DNA of 64,000 nt from Kalaharituber pfeilii (GCA_015179045.1 WHUZ01000001.1:372001-436000); one strand, 5' to 3'. Numbered from the stretch's first letter, positions 11,433-22,723 are shown. Numbers and translations: made by a program. Notes: a model not told the origin generated them from the letters alone.

Positions 11433-13852
11433 CTAATGGTGAGCACTAGGAGATGAGATTCTGGGTCCGAGACAGTTGAACGGGTACTGGGAGTCAGCGA
11501 GTGACTGCGTTGGAACGAGAGTTGAGTCGATCTCGCTTTGAGTCTGGGTTTGGGATTGTGTTTGGCTGCCGACATCCACTTCCTTCCCCTTCTGCGACGC
11601 TATGGAAGCATTGGGGACGCATGTGGGTGCGAAATGGGATTCAGAGGAAGCTGAAGCGGCTGAAGCAGAAGAAGAAGAGGTGGGTAGGAAGAATGCGGGA
11701 GCCCGATGGATGAGTACGAAGGTTGATCTATTGGATCTTTCCCCTTCTTCGTTCTCATTTGGATCGTTCGATGTATCTGAATTCTGCGCGCGAGGAAGAG
11801 AAGACAAGGTCAGCAGTTCTGGAAGCGCCGGTAATATATGTGGAGTGAGGGGGGGCAAAGTTGCCGAATTTAGGTTGCGGGGCCTTGTGGCAGATTTAGA
11901 CGCACGGGATGCTCTGGCGGCGATATATTGCTCGTATTCGTCCGGTGCGGCGTGAAAGACTATTGGGACACGAGCTTGGCGGGCGGTGGAAGGCTGTGGG
12001 GTGGAGGAGTCGGTTAGTGGATGGGAGGGAGGGACAGAGGGTGGAAAATTGGGATGCATGGTTGCGGGAAGTGTGGGTGAGCATTACTTGTACCTCGCTA
12101 TTTTTTGGCGGTTCCTTTCCTTTATTGTTGTGGTGATTGTTGTCTTGGCTGTAGCGGATACGGGAAGCGGAAGCGTGATCGTGATGTGGAGAGTGGTGTG
12201 AGTGCTGTTTATAAAGGGGATTGAGTGAGATTTTTTCCGGATGTTGATATGCTTGATTTCCGTGAGAATTCTTGTCCATGTTTCCTTTAGCACCTAGATA
12301 CCCAGTTGAAATTTCCTGTAACATACGCAAAGAGCAAGAAGTCAGCCGCCTAAGTCTTCTGCAAAAGTATCCCAACTCGTGGGGAAGAAGGAGAATACTT
12401 ACTAAGGTCTTCCCATTCTCAGGTGGATACCTCCGAGGTAGGATTCCTGCTGAGGGTCTCGGGAGTGCTGGTTTGTGGGGGACTTGTGGTAGTTGTGATA
12501 GCTGCTGTGGGAGTTGTTTAATAATCTTCCGGGGAGATTACGGGGAGAGAAAGAAAAAGGTCAGCCAGTTTTAAGTCTATAGTGGAAAGAAGTTTCAAGA
12601 AATAACAGAGGGAAGGTAAAGATGCTTTCAGAAAGCGTGAATGAAAGAAACCCAAGCGCAGGCAAAGATAGCACGCAGGCAAAGATAGCTACATGCAGGG
12701 GCTAAAGAAAGGGACACGGGAGTGGTGTTGGTGTCTCTGGTGAGCGTGTGGAAGGGAAGCACTCACCGGATGGCTAGGAAGGGTTACAACCAAGGAGTTT
12801 TGATGGATCTATATTAGAGTCAGCAGCACACTTCATTACGATATCCGGGGATACGGTGAAGCGGTGGAGGTGGGCAGCGTGAGTTCGGGTATGCGATTCC
12901 ATGATACTTACTGAATATGGAGCTGGAGCGGGAGTTGCATCCACATTTGCTTCCGCGGCATTGATAATGTCCAGGAAGGCACTGAGATGGCGCACATCCT
13001 CGGTCATGACTGAAATCATGCCGGAGACGCTACGGGAGATGGCAGAGGGGGACTATCTAGTGGCGTTAGAAGATCGTGACTGATAGATGCATATTTGCAG
13101 CATGAAGTTGGCAAAGAGGTTTAAAAACGGGGTGCTTCACAGTGGGTAGGAACGGGAGGAGGAGGTGGTGGGGGAGGTTGGGGTGGGGCAGTGGGAATAC
13201 TGCGGCAGGTAGAGGGAGCGCATCGAAGTTGGGAACTAGGTACATACGCCATATGAAGAAAAGGAAAGTTGTGGCGACGTGGGGCCATGCAGTTTGATGA
13301 GTCTGTGGACGTAGGTTTGCAGAGTAGGGAGCATGGAAGCAGGGAGCCTCAGGGTGATGGATGTAGTATCTGTGTTTGTACTGGTGAAATCCCTAGCGGG
13401 TTTGGAAGAAGTGGGAAAGGAAGGGGATGCCGCATGGGCGACTTTAGGCGCAGGTTGAGCTGGCGAAATGAAGCTCGGAGGGGAGCATGGATGAGGTCGG
13501 ATATCGGAGATGGAAAGTTGGGATTCCACTTGGGATGCCAACGTGATGTCGTCAGGCTGGGAAGAGTTAGCAAAGTCTAGAAAAGCTAATGTGGAAGTTG
13601 GAGCTAGGGAAGGGGCCCAGTTACCAATATCTGTGTTTGAGAGAGGCTATCGACGCGACAAAGATCTGAGGTTCCGCGAGACAGGAAGGACGAGAAGGAG
13701 GGAAATGGGGGAATAAGGCTCACGGTGGGCGTCGGGCGGGCGAGGTTAGAGGCTGGTGAGGTGGTTGTGCGAGCAGCAGAGGTGATGGCAGGCGTCAAGG
13801 TAATCTGGGTTGTGAGTGGGGAGGTTAGTTGAAGGACACTGTAAGTGGTCAC
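11433..13852 (-). CDS. Multi-exon gene for a low-complexity protein, N-terminus unresolved
   Basis: I do not recognise the protein. The best-resolved part is three exons that join in one frame: one ending near 12404 (SPHKPALPRPSAG, RRYPPENGKTL), 12088-12315 (EISTGYLGAKGNMDKNSHG, a His/Asn/Lys-rich segment) and 11433-11993 (PSTARQARVPIVFHAAPDEY, EQYIAARASRASKSATRP, then Ser/Gln-rich QTQSQTQTQSE and stop). Donors and acceptors are good (for example the intron 11994-12087). Upstream, pieces such as FLDFANSSQPDDITLASQ (about 13560) and EDVRHLSAFLDIINAAEANV (about 12990) look coding and carry splice sites. I could not join them with certainty, and the region could hold two genes. The product would be largely disordered, and no domain is seen. 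Confidence 0.45.
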
Positions 13853-13920
13853 ATAGAAGAAAAGATTGAATGTACGAGGTTGAGAACAAAACGAGATTAA
13901 GTTTAAAAGGAAAAGACATT

Positions 13921-15392
13921 TTATTGACTACTCGTTTTCTTCAGCCTCCACACCATACTTATTGTCATCTCCGGAGCCACCTGCAAGTAAAACGGAAATA
14001 AACTCGAGTATCAAGGACCATCTACCCCTTTCAATACCACCTTCTATGGTGTCTTATCCTCACTTCAAACAGTTAACCAAACAAAGATACATGGTTTGAG
14101 ATTACACGAAAAATCAGGTCGTCTCATTGACCCATGAAAAAAGCATCAAGGTAGGTAATAAATAAATTGCAATTGCTTAACATACCTCCCCATTTCCCTT
14201 TCGGAGCCCATGGCCTAGCCCAACGGGCTTTCTTTGCTTTGTGGACTTCTTAGTTTCGGCCTCTTCGTCTTCGTTTGGGGATTTCTTGTCTTTGGAGTTG
14301 CAGGTTGCACTGGGTTTGGTACTTGCACCATCATTAAGCTTACGCCTCTTGGTAGCTTTTTCTTTCTCGTCAGGACTGGTGCAGAGAACTTTGTCCCATT
14401 CGTCTTCTTCCGCAAATGCGTCTCTGGAGGTGTCTAGGGCTGAGATGGTTTTCCTTTTCTCTGCACGTGAAGAGGGCACAAAAGTGGCGCTGACGCCAGC
14501 ATTGCTCCTGCGTCTTTGTTTGGTCCTGGCCACGTTCTGCTTATCCGCCGGCTTGCCCTTACCCTGAGATTCCTCTCCACTCCCAGTAGCAATTCCAAAG
14601 TCGGCAGCGAGAGACTGGAGCGTGGATGTACGGCGGCCCTTTGTCTTGGGATTCAAGATGACTCGGGTAGGAGTACCGGGGCTGGAAACGTTGATGTCCC
14701 GATTGAAGAGGCCGGTATGAACGGGACTATTTGGGCTAGGAGCGAAGGTTCCATCAACGCCGGGCTTGGAAGACTGTCTGGTCTTTCTATTGACACTGAT
14801 GTGTCGAGGGGTATTGGGAGCGGAGATAATTCTATGGGAGTGTGAGTTGGTTGACGGAAATAGAGGAATGCAGAATAGACTTGAGGGCATGGGAGTAGGT
14901 AAGTGCTAGAACCTACCGTTTTCTCTTACCGCAGGTGCTCCTGCAGAAGTCCAAATCATCGTCATTGCTATGGACATCCTCCGAATCTGAGTCGCCAATG
15001 ATTCGTTCTTTCTTCTTATCAGCTTTTCTCTCCTTTTCCGAGGAGATGAAAGGATTCTCGAGCATTGTGTCGAATGGATTCTGGACGTCGTTGAATCCAC
15101 TAATACGAGCGGTGACTCCCTTACGGCTGACACCGGGTGCGGTACTGTTACTCCCAAACTTGCTGTCACCGTCCTTGAACAGACGATTGGGAGTCACGAC
15201 GAGCTTGGTGGCGTCCCCAGGTCCGAGGGAGAGACGACCTTTAGCTTTGTCTTTCTTAGGGGTAAGAGGGAGAGGGATGTTTGCGGGGTCGATGAGGTGC
15301 GAACGAGCGTGGACAGGTGTCGCGTGCTGAGGGGGCGTGGGAACGTTTGTGGTACTACTAGGGCGTCGACGATGCCCAGTACCGCGGTGCAT
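13921..15392 (-). CDS. Disordered Ser/Thr-Pro-rich protein, three exons
   Basis: ATG at 15392. Exons 14917-15392, 14186-14831 and 13921-13980 join in frame to 393 residues; the last exon is the least certain. The product is basic and disordered. It has several full CDK-type sites (PLTPKK, VVTPNR, NTPRH, GTPTR) and basic clusters (CGKRKR, RTKQRRR, TKRRK) that could act as nuclear localisation signals. An acidic stretch DSDSEDVHSNDDDLDF and the pair NPFDTMLENPF also stand out. The SPGTPTRVI segment is loosely like the conserved core of Sic1/Rum1-type CDK inhibitors, but I cannot establish homology. A nuclear, cell-cycle-phosphorylated protein is my inference. Confidence 0.6.
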
Positions 15393-15978
15393 GATGGAAA
15401 TTGTCACTATGACTGACTGTGACTGTGAAGGTAGGGGAAAAATTGTGATGAAAGAACAGAAATGGAGGAGGGAAAACTTGAGAGAAAAATACACGACACC
15501 CAGGAGGATTGTGAGAAGGTTGGTTGGTGTCAGTGAGTATGAAGACTGACCAAGGTTACGAGGGGAAGAACTGTGAAGGGCTCAGGAATTGGGAAAAATG
15601 AAACTCGACTGCGAGAGTGAGGTTCCTAAGGGAAATGCAGGGCGGACGCACGATGGGATGTGTGCAGTGTGCTTTGTATAAGAGAGTTGAAGGAGTTACA
15701 GTGGGGTTTGAGGAGGGAGCGGCAGAGAGGATGCGATGAAAGAAGGGGTGGACGAAGGCAGGGAATTTAAAACAACGACGAGGGAGGGAAAGCAGTCACT
15801 CAGAAAAAAGTGGAAGTGAGAATTCACGACTAAGCAGGGGGATGGAGGGGCGATAAAGACTGGATAGACATTGCTTAGTCGTGATGGCTCGGCATGGGAA
15901 GGTGAGGAAAATCGAAGAGAGATCGGGAGTGGGTTAAATATGACCTCTGAGAGGGACTGCTTAGAGGACTGGGTCAGT

Positions 15979-16199
15979 TTTTTTTTTTTTTATATCATTA
16001 CTCGCTTGCCGCCCTGTGGGCTATGGCGAGGGTCTAGATACAAGGGAGATGACAGTAATTTTTTTTTTTTTTTTTTTTTTTTATTTCATTAATCGCATGC
16101 CGCCTGGAGATGACAGTAAGTAAAGGCGGAAGAGGAGTAAGAAAAGGGAAATAGAGAGTGGAAATAGATAACAAACGGACGAATAAGTGAAGGAAATAG
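15979..16199 (-). mobile_element. LINE 3' end, tail B, with nested miniature copy
   Basis: A poly(T) at 15979 is followed by tail B (ATATCATTACTCGCTTGCCG...GGCTATGGCGAG) and LINE-like 3' untranslated sequence. The left end is sharp; the right end near 16199 is estimated. It is split by the 47-bp insert at 16059-16105. Confidence 0.6.
16059..16105 (-). mobile_element. Miniature tail B insertion (47 bp) nested in another LINE end
   Basis: A perfect 14-bp target-site duplication GGAGATGACAGTAA (16045-16058 and 16106-16119) flanks a poly(T) and ATTTCATTAATCGCATGCCG. The insert stops in the 3' arm of the hairpin. Confidence 0.88.
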
Positions 16200-16201
16200 A
16201 C

Positions 16202-16437
16202 TTGAATATAAAGTGTGATACATACTTGACGAAAGTAGTAGACCGCTGCTGTTTAAAATTCTAGATATACGGGAGATTCTACTCATTTAAATACTCAAAC
16301 AATCTAGTAAACGCTGGCCTCAATTCACCTGTATAGCTGTGGAGTGATTCATTTAATTGGCTTGAACCTGCCTGAATGGCCTGGACCGGTCCAGGCGGTT
16401 TCAGTCCAATGCAGATTACGGCCTGTCAGATTCATCG
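16202..16437 (+). mobile_element. Truncated hAT-like MITE (right half)
   Basis: This piece matches the right part of the complete elements at 45371-46098 and 48630-49381. Shared parts include the segment around GTGATACATACTTGACGAAAG, the GGCC-rich stretch and a decayed terminal repeat GCCTGTCAGATTCATCG. The left half is missing. Confidence 0.65.
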
Positions 16438-16693
16438 TCCATAGGCGTGAAGGTCACTTTACTTTCAGACAGCTAGGGCACAAAAGGCTATGGCATACAT
16501 GCGGCCAGCTCAGCGCAGAGGGGCTAGATGGAGTGGAAAGGAAATGTCGAGCTTTGAATGCGAGGTCATGGATAAAGCCGAGCTGGTGCGAGTTATTTGT
16601 CTTCATGCTATCAAACCAACTGGAAAGACAGAGGGGGGTGCTGTAAGTGGACTCCATAAAGAGAATCAATTAACCTATTATTGATTCCTTGCT

Positions 16694-16760
16694 CTGGGCC
16701 GGTAGCCTCTACGCGGGGTTATGTGACTTGAAAAAAAAAAGAAAAAGAAAAATGAAAAAA
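16694..16760 (+). mobile_element. Tail A variant with A-rich end
   Basis: GGCCGGTAGCC...CGCGGGGTTATGTGAC followed by A-runs. It is a diverged relative of tail A, also seen at 54524-54580. No target-site duplication was identified. Confidence 0.5.
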
Positions 16761-16883
16761 CAGGACTGATACATTTTGTGTACTGTGAGCTTGAGGATGC
16801 AGACGCAGAGTTGCAAGGCCTACGAAGTGGGTATGATCCCGCTGATAATGGGCATTAGGGAAAGTCTGAAGATGCGATGGTGC

Positions 16884-16942
16884 TTTTCTTTTATATCATT
16901 TTTATATCATTGCTTGTGTGCCGCCCTATGGGCTATGGCGAT
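16884..16942 (-). mobile_element. Tail B remnant
   Basis: A T-rich run is followed by ATATCATTGCTTGTGTGCCG and CCCTATGGGCTATGGCGAT. Older than most copies here; its T-run is interrupted by an ATATCATTTTT duplication. Confidence 0.6.
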
Positions 16943-17240
16943 ATTCAACGCAGGAAATCAGGGAGTTTTGAAAAGTTCGGCAGTCATGGATTGTGATTTA
17001 GTCTCGCGATTGAGGATAGCAGGCCCTAATTGAGACACAATGAAAGGAAGGAAATGAAGCGTATACCGGCAAGTAAATTGACGAGAGGTAGGTATGAGGG
17101 CTGCACCTTCGCTTCAGGCGATAAGAACAGGAATCAACCTTCGTATACAGGTGGTCCACTATTCACTTGAGATGTAAGCTACGCAGTTGCACTCAAGAAG
17201 GCGCGGAATCGCCATGCTACATACCGCCTAACTTACACAT

Positions 17241-17302
17241 TTTTTTCTCTTTTTCTTTTTTAATATCATTACTCGAGTGCCGCCTTATGGGCTATGGCGA
17301 GG
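17241..17302 (-). mobile_element. Tail B remnant
   Basis: T-rich run, AATATCATTACTCGAGTGCC and TATGGGCTATGGCGAGGT. Boundaries are approximate and no target-site duplication was identified. Confidence 0.6.
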
Positions 17303-17992
17303 TACTAAGAGTTGTATGCGGAGATATGGATATGAAATATGAACTTGATACGTCATGTCTTTCAGCATAACAGGGTACGCAGTCCAGTGGATATATGTTA
17401 AATTCGATTTTATGCAAAGTTTTTCTAAACGTTACTTTTCTGACTCAGAGCCTATGGAAATGGGACGGAGTTGTTGGAATATATCGATAAATCCTGAGAG
17501 GTAAGGTGGGAATAAACTCTCTGCCGGGTTCATTATCATAAGCTTCACAGTCTAGTTGGAGAATCTTCACTATACATCTAAACTCTCTTGCACGTCTCCC
17601 GTACTCCCCTCTTACCCTGAACTAGTGGATGCTGTGAAAGCTTTCCAGGTTGTCTTGTACTCCCTCCAGGAAACGAGCCCAAGATCCCTTCTTCCTTTTG
17701 CAATTGAAATACCCTCAGATACAAGCTCCAGCACTGCTTCGAACTCTCAAGTACCAATGGCTATCACCCCAGAACCGTAGTCGTACCAGTTGATTTTGGA
17801 ACAGCACACCAGCGCCTAGAGATTGCTGGATTAGGCTTGCGGCCATGTGAGAGGGGGAGAATTGTGCAAGCGGCGATGATGGCGGCGCTGGTGAGGGCTG
17901 GGGTAGTGGCAGCTGGAATATGACTTGGATGTGTTTGATGGGCTTGTGGCTAGGAGGCCGAGAGCGTTTGGGGGATGGAGGAGGGAGAGGGC

Positions 17993-18048
17993 TTTTTTTT
18001 TTTTTTTTTTTTCACGTGACCCCGCATGCAGCTGTTCGCCATGGCAGG
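17993..18048 (-). mobile_element. Miniature tail A insertion private to copy 1
   Basis: A poly(T) and tail A, ending at GCCATGGCAGGG, interrupt a sequence that is continuous in copy 2 (GGAGGGACAGGGCGAAAGTG near 26870). A degenerate GGGAGAGGG duplication flanks it. The insert again stops at the outer base of the tail A hairpin. Confidence 0.75.
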
Positions 18049-18689
18049 GCGAGGGCGAGGGAGAGGGTGAAAGTGGGTGGAATGGTGAGGAGAATAGCAG
18101 AGGGGGATGTGAAATATTGACTTAGGGGATACTACAGAAGAATGGAGGGAAAGGAAGTGAATGGGCAAAGAGATATGGAGCGTAGTAGGACATATTCATT
18201 TAGGATGGTCGTTGAACGAATGGGGATACGATAGTACAATGGAATCTGTGCTTAATGGAGTTGTTTATCAATGAAGTAAAGTCCTAGGCCTGTAATAGAC
18301 CTCACATCTGCGAGAACAAGCACAAAAAAAAAAAAAAAAAAAAAGGGGGGCTAGCCTCGCCTGCGGACTGTGGATCATATCAGTCATCAATGCCCCGCCT
18401 CAAAATAGAAGGATAAGGTTGCGCCCCACGAGATTGACACCCAGAAATTCATTCCAGAATCTAAGTAAATACCCCTATACCTTATTGTTACGCCCTTGGC
18501 TTACATTAAGTCGGCTTAGCATACTAGTGTTTCCGCACTCAAGATCTGTCAAAGATTGGGATCAAAGGCCAGATATGCCAACCACGTCGTATACATGATC
18601 GTATCACCCCCAGTATCTGCCCGCCACATGAACCCATACTTATTGGTCTCCGGGCCATTGACAACCTCCGTCGCAAGCCTGAAGCCATT

Positions 18690-19377
18690 TTTTTTTTTTT
18701 TTTTTTTATTTCATTTATCGCATGCCGCCCTAAGGGCTATGGCGATGTTTAGCTAAATAAGTAAAAAAGAAGGTTAAAAACAGCGACAGAAGCATTCCCG
18801 CCTAAAAAACCCCAATCCTAACCCCGACCTAAATACATGTATTTCCCGCTGTTTCCATTTGTGTTGCGGGGGAAAGCGGCCAGCCGTCTGCCTCACCTCC
18901 GTCCCCTTTCGGCCTCGTACTGGCACGCCCTCAGCCATCTTCCTCCGAGCCTAACCTTGTCAACGTCCTGCTGGTCCTCCAGAAAAACCACTATCGAGCT
19001 CGTCTTCTTCCCTTCCCCCAACAGTATGTCCTTCCTTCGCAACCAGCGAACCCCAACAATCTTCTTAAGGTCCTTATTGTCTTCGCCCAGCCATCGTTGT
19101 ACCTTCCCCAAGTCCCTTCTCAACGCGACCCCGTGTACAACGATCCCGGTCTTGACCTTGTCCCTCGGCTTCGGTGGAGGTGTCCGCCTCTTCCCCTTGG
19201 ATCGACCGCGAAACGCCTCCTCTTGAGTCGGCAGCGGTTGTCTCTTCGGCGGCGACGGTGGTGATGGTGGTGGTGGTGGTGGCGCAGGTGGTGCCTCCCG
19301 TGACTGTGGTGGTGGTGGCTGTGGTGGCGATGGTGGCTGCGCCGATGCAAGTGGTGTCGGTGGGCCTTCGCCGAGGC
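18690..19377 (-). mobile_element. ORF1-only LINE with tail B, inserted in BTB-lectin copy 1
   Basis: A 13-bp perfect target-site duplication GCCTGAAGCCATT (18677-18689 and 19378-19390) flanks 688 bp. From its 5' end on the minus strand it encodes a Pro-rich stretch and a basic linker, then IVVHGVALRRDLG, KKTSSIVVFLED and VRLGGRWLRACQYEAERG, typical of LINE ORF1. About 190 bp of untranslated sequence and tail B follow. Nothing of ORF2 is present. Copies 2 and 3 of the host gene lack this insert, so it is younger than the duplication. Confidence 0.9.
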
Positions 19378-20933
19378 GCCTGAAGCCATTGTAAACCCAT
19401 AAATCGAGGCCGTTGAGACCGAGGAAGATTTTTGGGGTGCTTGCAAAGGCCACCTAATACGAATGGAAATATATCAGATTCTGTGTCATTATAGAGAAGA
19501 CCTCCTGGTGAGGACGATATGGCCAAGAAGTGACTAACCTCTCCGACAAATGAATGGTACCACGCATTCTTGGGCTGCGGGGTCTTAAAAGTCCTCAATG
19601 CACTTGTGCAGACAACTCCACTAGTGACACCTAGAGTCCCCTCCGGATACGCAACCCATGTCACACCCGCCTTCAGCACAATTGTGTCCAGCCATGTTTC
19701 CAGCTTCAAAGTGAACCCATTTGCAGTTGCATCTATTGCATGCATGTTTATCCTGGAAGCAGGTTTCTTATTAAAATTCATCCCATTCAAAAAGAGGATC
19801 ACTTTCGCTTTTCTGGTAAATGGCTGGGAGAACTGGATTGGGATGGTTTTAGGCCCACCTGCGAGGGTGAGGGCTTCAGTCATGTTATAGGTGCCAGTGC
19901 GGAGGACCGGGTGGTCCGAGGGGATCTCGAGCCAGCTGCAGGCTGTGGAGCGGATCAAAGTCTCACCGGAATCGAGAATGGCATTGTAGGTTGGATTGAG
20001 GCCTTTCTCGACCCATTGATAGGAAGTGGAAAGCTGGATGTTGTTGGTGTCGGGGGTGGCGTCAAGACCAGTGAGGGCGAAGGCTAAGGAGGGGAGGGGG
20101 TGCTGCACTTGGTTAAGTTTGGTCCAGTGGACGGGGCAGGCCTTGGAGTTCTTTTGATCCCAGGCATGAATGTTGACAGTTGACAATTTTGAGGCAGGCA
20201 ATGCATGTGAGGTAAGCCTGAATAAAGCAACCGCTGCATTCGGATATTCTTGAACAAGAGAGGCAAACTCTGAGAGGTTGCAAATACTAGGAAGTATCCA
20301 AGCTAAATAATGTAACAGGTAATCCACCATGTCTTCATCCACATTCGGGAGAGTATCTAAAGCGTACCGTGCGGCTGCCAGCACCATTGTCGGGGTAAAG
20401 TTGGGCTGGTCTACCTGTCGCTTCTTTAGGAGTGCCTTCAACTTGCCAAAATTAAACGCTTTGAGTTCCTGAACGTTGAATCGGTCTGCAAGGGCATAGA
20501 GCTTGGCATATATCAGGAGAGCACTACCTGGATCCTTAAGCTCATCGCTAGTAAAACGAATCGCAGGTGCACATGCGAGTAATGAAATGTTAGCTTCAGG
20601 TTGTGCTGGTATTGAGGTCCCTTGACCCATGACAAACGATTGGATTTTATGCAAGAAATCAGGAGAACTATACATTGTGTATTCCCTAAAATATACCCAC
20701 TGCAGAAACCGCTGTAATGTAGTGTTATCAACCTCGCGAAGTAACATCTCTCCTGTCAAACCTTCCTTCATCTCATTGTCTGTGTGCTGCCGCCACTCTG
20801 CCGACAATGAGGCCAATAGTTCCTTGTGAATGTAATATGCAGAGCCATCATCCAGAGTGATTTTGAAAAGCGGGCTCTGAAGCACACTCAGATTAAAGGG
20901 CGCGCCAGCATACGCAGCTGCGGTTGCATCCAT
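18893..20933 (-). CDS. BTB/POZ plus H-type lectin protein, C-terminus replaced by LINE ORF1
   Basis: The start is the ATG at 20933; upstream in-frame codons carry a stop in copy 3, so they are unlikely to be coding. Exon 1 is 19539-20933, the intron 19454-19538 (85 nt), exon 2 18893-19453. The product is about 651 residues. The BTB domain spans about residues 18-170: LFKITLDDGSAYYIHKELL, RFLQWVYF, then the helical ALLIYAKLYALADRFNVQEL. Two H-type lectin repeats follow, at about 275-337 (LAFALTGLDA ... CSWLEIP) and 367-432 (VILFLNGMNF ... GFTLKLETWLDTIVL, GVTWVAYPEG). A third starts in exon 2 (VAFASTPKIFLGLNGLDL). After NGFR the reading frame passes into the LINE and stays open for about 160 residues. 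H-type lectins bind GalNAc-type sugars, and BTB domains dimerise or recruit Cul3. No signal peptide is seen, so it is probably intracellular. A sugar-sensing adaptor role is inference. Confidence 0.8.
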
Positions 20934-21656
20934 TTCCGCCTCCAATGTAGGTGATGCCTTCTTTCGGACCCTTCCTTTGTTGAGAGAATAGTGAGATTGC
21001 TGGTATTTGTGATCCAAAGAACAATGTGTGCAGCTATTCTCGTAACAGCGATGGTTCTGACATGCGGCAACAAGGAAGTCAGGCCTTCCGCCCTTGGCAT
21101 TCGACGTGGCATGTTATATTATTATAGCCGAAGGTGGTATGAGACCTGGTTACGAGACTAGTATGAGACTAAGCCGAAGAACATCAGGGCATGCATGATT
21201 TTAAGAGGTTGCAACGCAACCGTAAAGAGCCGCTGGTCTGCATGGTCCTGGGAAGCCCTATACCATCAATACCACGGGTTCTACACTCAAGAATACTAAA
21301 AGAGAATTGCACTTTTCTGGGGAGCTATTCTAATTCAAGAGCGCTTCTTCATATCTGGCATTAGCTATTTTCATAAACAAATATAGTTGTGAATGAACTA
21401 TCACTGAGCGCATTTTTGTAATGCTCTCGTACCCAGTCTAAATGAGACGTTGTGCTGCCAAATTTGTCAGAAAGTGCTTAGCTAACTCGACAGACAAAAT
21501 ATATCTTTGTATCATGAAGAAAAGTTGCTAACTATGTATCAATCTGAATTCGCACATCAACTGAAGGGTCACAGGGGTCCATTACTTTTATAAGGGAATA
21601 ATGATAAATGACGAGAATCTGGAATGTAGTTCGATATGGTATAGGAATTCTGGAGT

Positions 21657-21732
21657 CATTTTTCCTTTTTTTTCTTTTTTTTTAAATATCATTATTCGCA
21701 TGCTGCCCTGAGCGCTATGGCAAGGTATTAAG
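21657..21732 (-). mobile_element. Tail B remnant
   Basis: Interrupted T-run, AAATATCATTATTCGCATGC and GAGCGCTATGGCAAGGTATT. It lies at the right edge of duplication unit 1. Confidence 0.6.
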
Positions 21733-21831
21733 TACAAAGGGGAAAGTGAGAAAATAAAAGAGAAACAATGACAGAAAACGAGAAATTTAGAACTGCCAAC
21801 TCGCATGCTACTGATCCGCCCACCTCCAGAG

Positions 21832-21894
21832 TTTTTTTTTTTCTTTTTTTAATATCATTACTCGCATGTCGCTCTGTCGGCTATGGCGAGGTTA
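21832..21894 (-). mobile_element. Tail B remnant
   Basis: T-run, AATATCATTACTCGCATGTC and CGGCTATGGCGAGGTTAGGT. Boundaries approximate. Confidence 0.6.
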
Positions 21895-22079
21895 GGTACA
21901 TAAGGAATAGCTAACTAAATACGGGAAAAAGAAAAGAAAAATGTGGAACTGATCTTCGTCATGCCCTCGCCCGTGAAAGAGTGGGTACCAAAAATAAGTA
22001 TAAATATGTGATGAAAGATAATAAGCAGATTCTCGTCATGTCCTCGCCTATGTTAGCATGTCCACCAGAGGTTCCCCCC

Positions 22080-22437
22080 TGTTAGAAACCATGAGCCGAA
22101 CACACGCGAAACAGTCCGAGCGAAACAGTCCGAGTGTGTAAAACATCCGAACATCCGCGATGGCCTAAGCACTCCGAACATCCGCGATGGCCTAAGCACT
22201 CCGAACATCCGCAATGGCCTAAGCACTCCGAACATCCGCGATGGCCCAAACACTCCGGACTGAGTATTCCATATTAGGCAGTCCAAATACTTAGCTGTTC
22301 TGTTCACTGGTTTTGTATGCAACTTCGTGTTATAGAGTTTTTGTATATATATGGGCTCTGGAAGCCCCGTTGTTGATTGATTATTAGAATTGAATACACA
22401 CATCTCTGAGCCTATTCCTCTGTACTCCTTTCCCACA
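22080..22437 (+). mobile_element. Solo-LTR-like element with internal tandem repeats
   Basis: It begins TGTTAGAAACC and ends TTTCCCACA (TG..CA ends), flanked on both sides by a run of six C that can hide a 5-bp duplication. It contains a TATA-like TATATATATGG and an A-rich AGAATTGAATACACAC stretch near the 3' end, as in Ty1/copia LTRs. No internal retrotransposon body is adjacent. The C-run makes the duplication weak evidence. Confidence 0.55.
22140..22255 (+). repeat. 27-bp tandem repeat, about four units
   Basis: The unit CACTCCGAACATCCGCGATG GCCTAAG (27 bp) is repeated about four times with few changes inside the solo-LTR-like element. Shorter GTCCGAG(C/T) repeats stand just before it. 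Confidence 0.8.
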
Positions 22438-22723
22438 CCCCCCTTCCCCTTTTCTCTCCTTGGGCGCTCTCGCCTCTGCCTGCCCCCCCCCCCCCAGCCA
22501 TTTCCGTTTCCAGACCCTTCATCTCTCCCAGACAAGTGTTGCTGTCTCTTCTTCTTCGCTGCACCATTGGCACTTCGGATTCTCCGTCTTTTTTATTTTG
22601 AATCTCCAGGAGTTGAAGCCTTTCCCACCCAGCAGGCCACCCAAAGTGCCCGTCAGTTTCTATAGGCGTTGAAGTGGTCTATAGCTTAGCCCCAGCCTGT
22701 TTCTTTCTTGGGCTCATCGGGCC

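Larger units (their letters stand above)
17479..21645. repeat. Segmental duplication unit, copy 1
   Basis: Homology to copies 2 (23802-29806) and 3 (31485-37110) starts at ATATCGATAAATCCTGAG and runs through the BTB-lectin gene and about 700 bp of its upstream flank, to GTTCGATATGGTAT. All three units have the same orientation. This copy lacks the 5' part (LINE RT remnant) present in the other two. It carries private insertions at 17993-18048 and 18690-19377. Confidence 0.85.

Noticed and set aside
19120..19446. His-rich 108-residue frame overlapping the LINE insert
   Set aside because: Frame shadow of the Pro-rich ORF1 region read one base out of phase.
21012..21112. Upstream extension of the BTB proteins (MDHKYQQ...) as true N-terminus
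   Set aside because: That start is TTG, and the same frame has a TAA in copy 3; the ATG 28 codons further in is conserved in all three.
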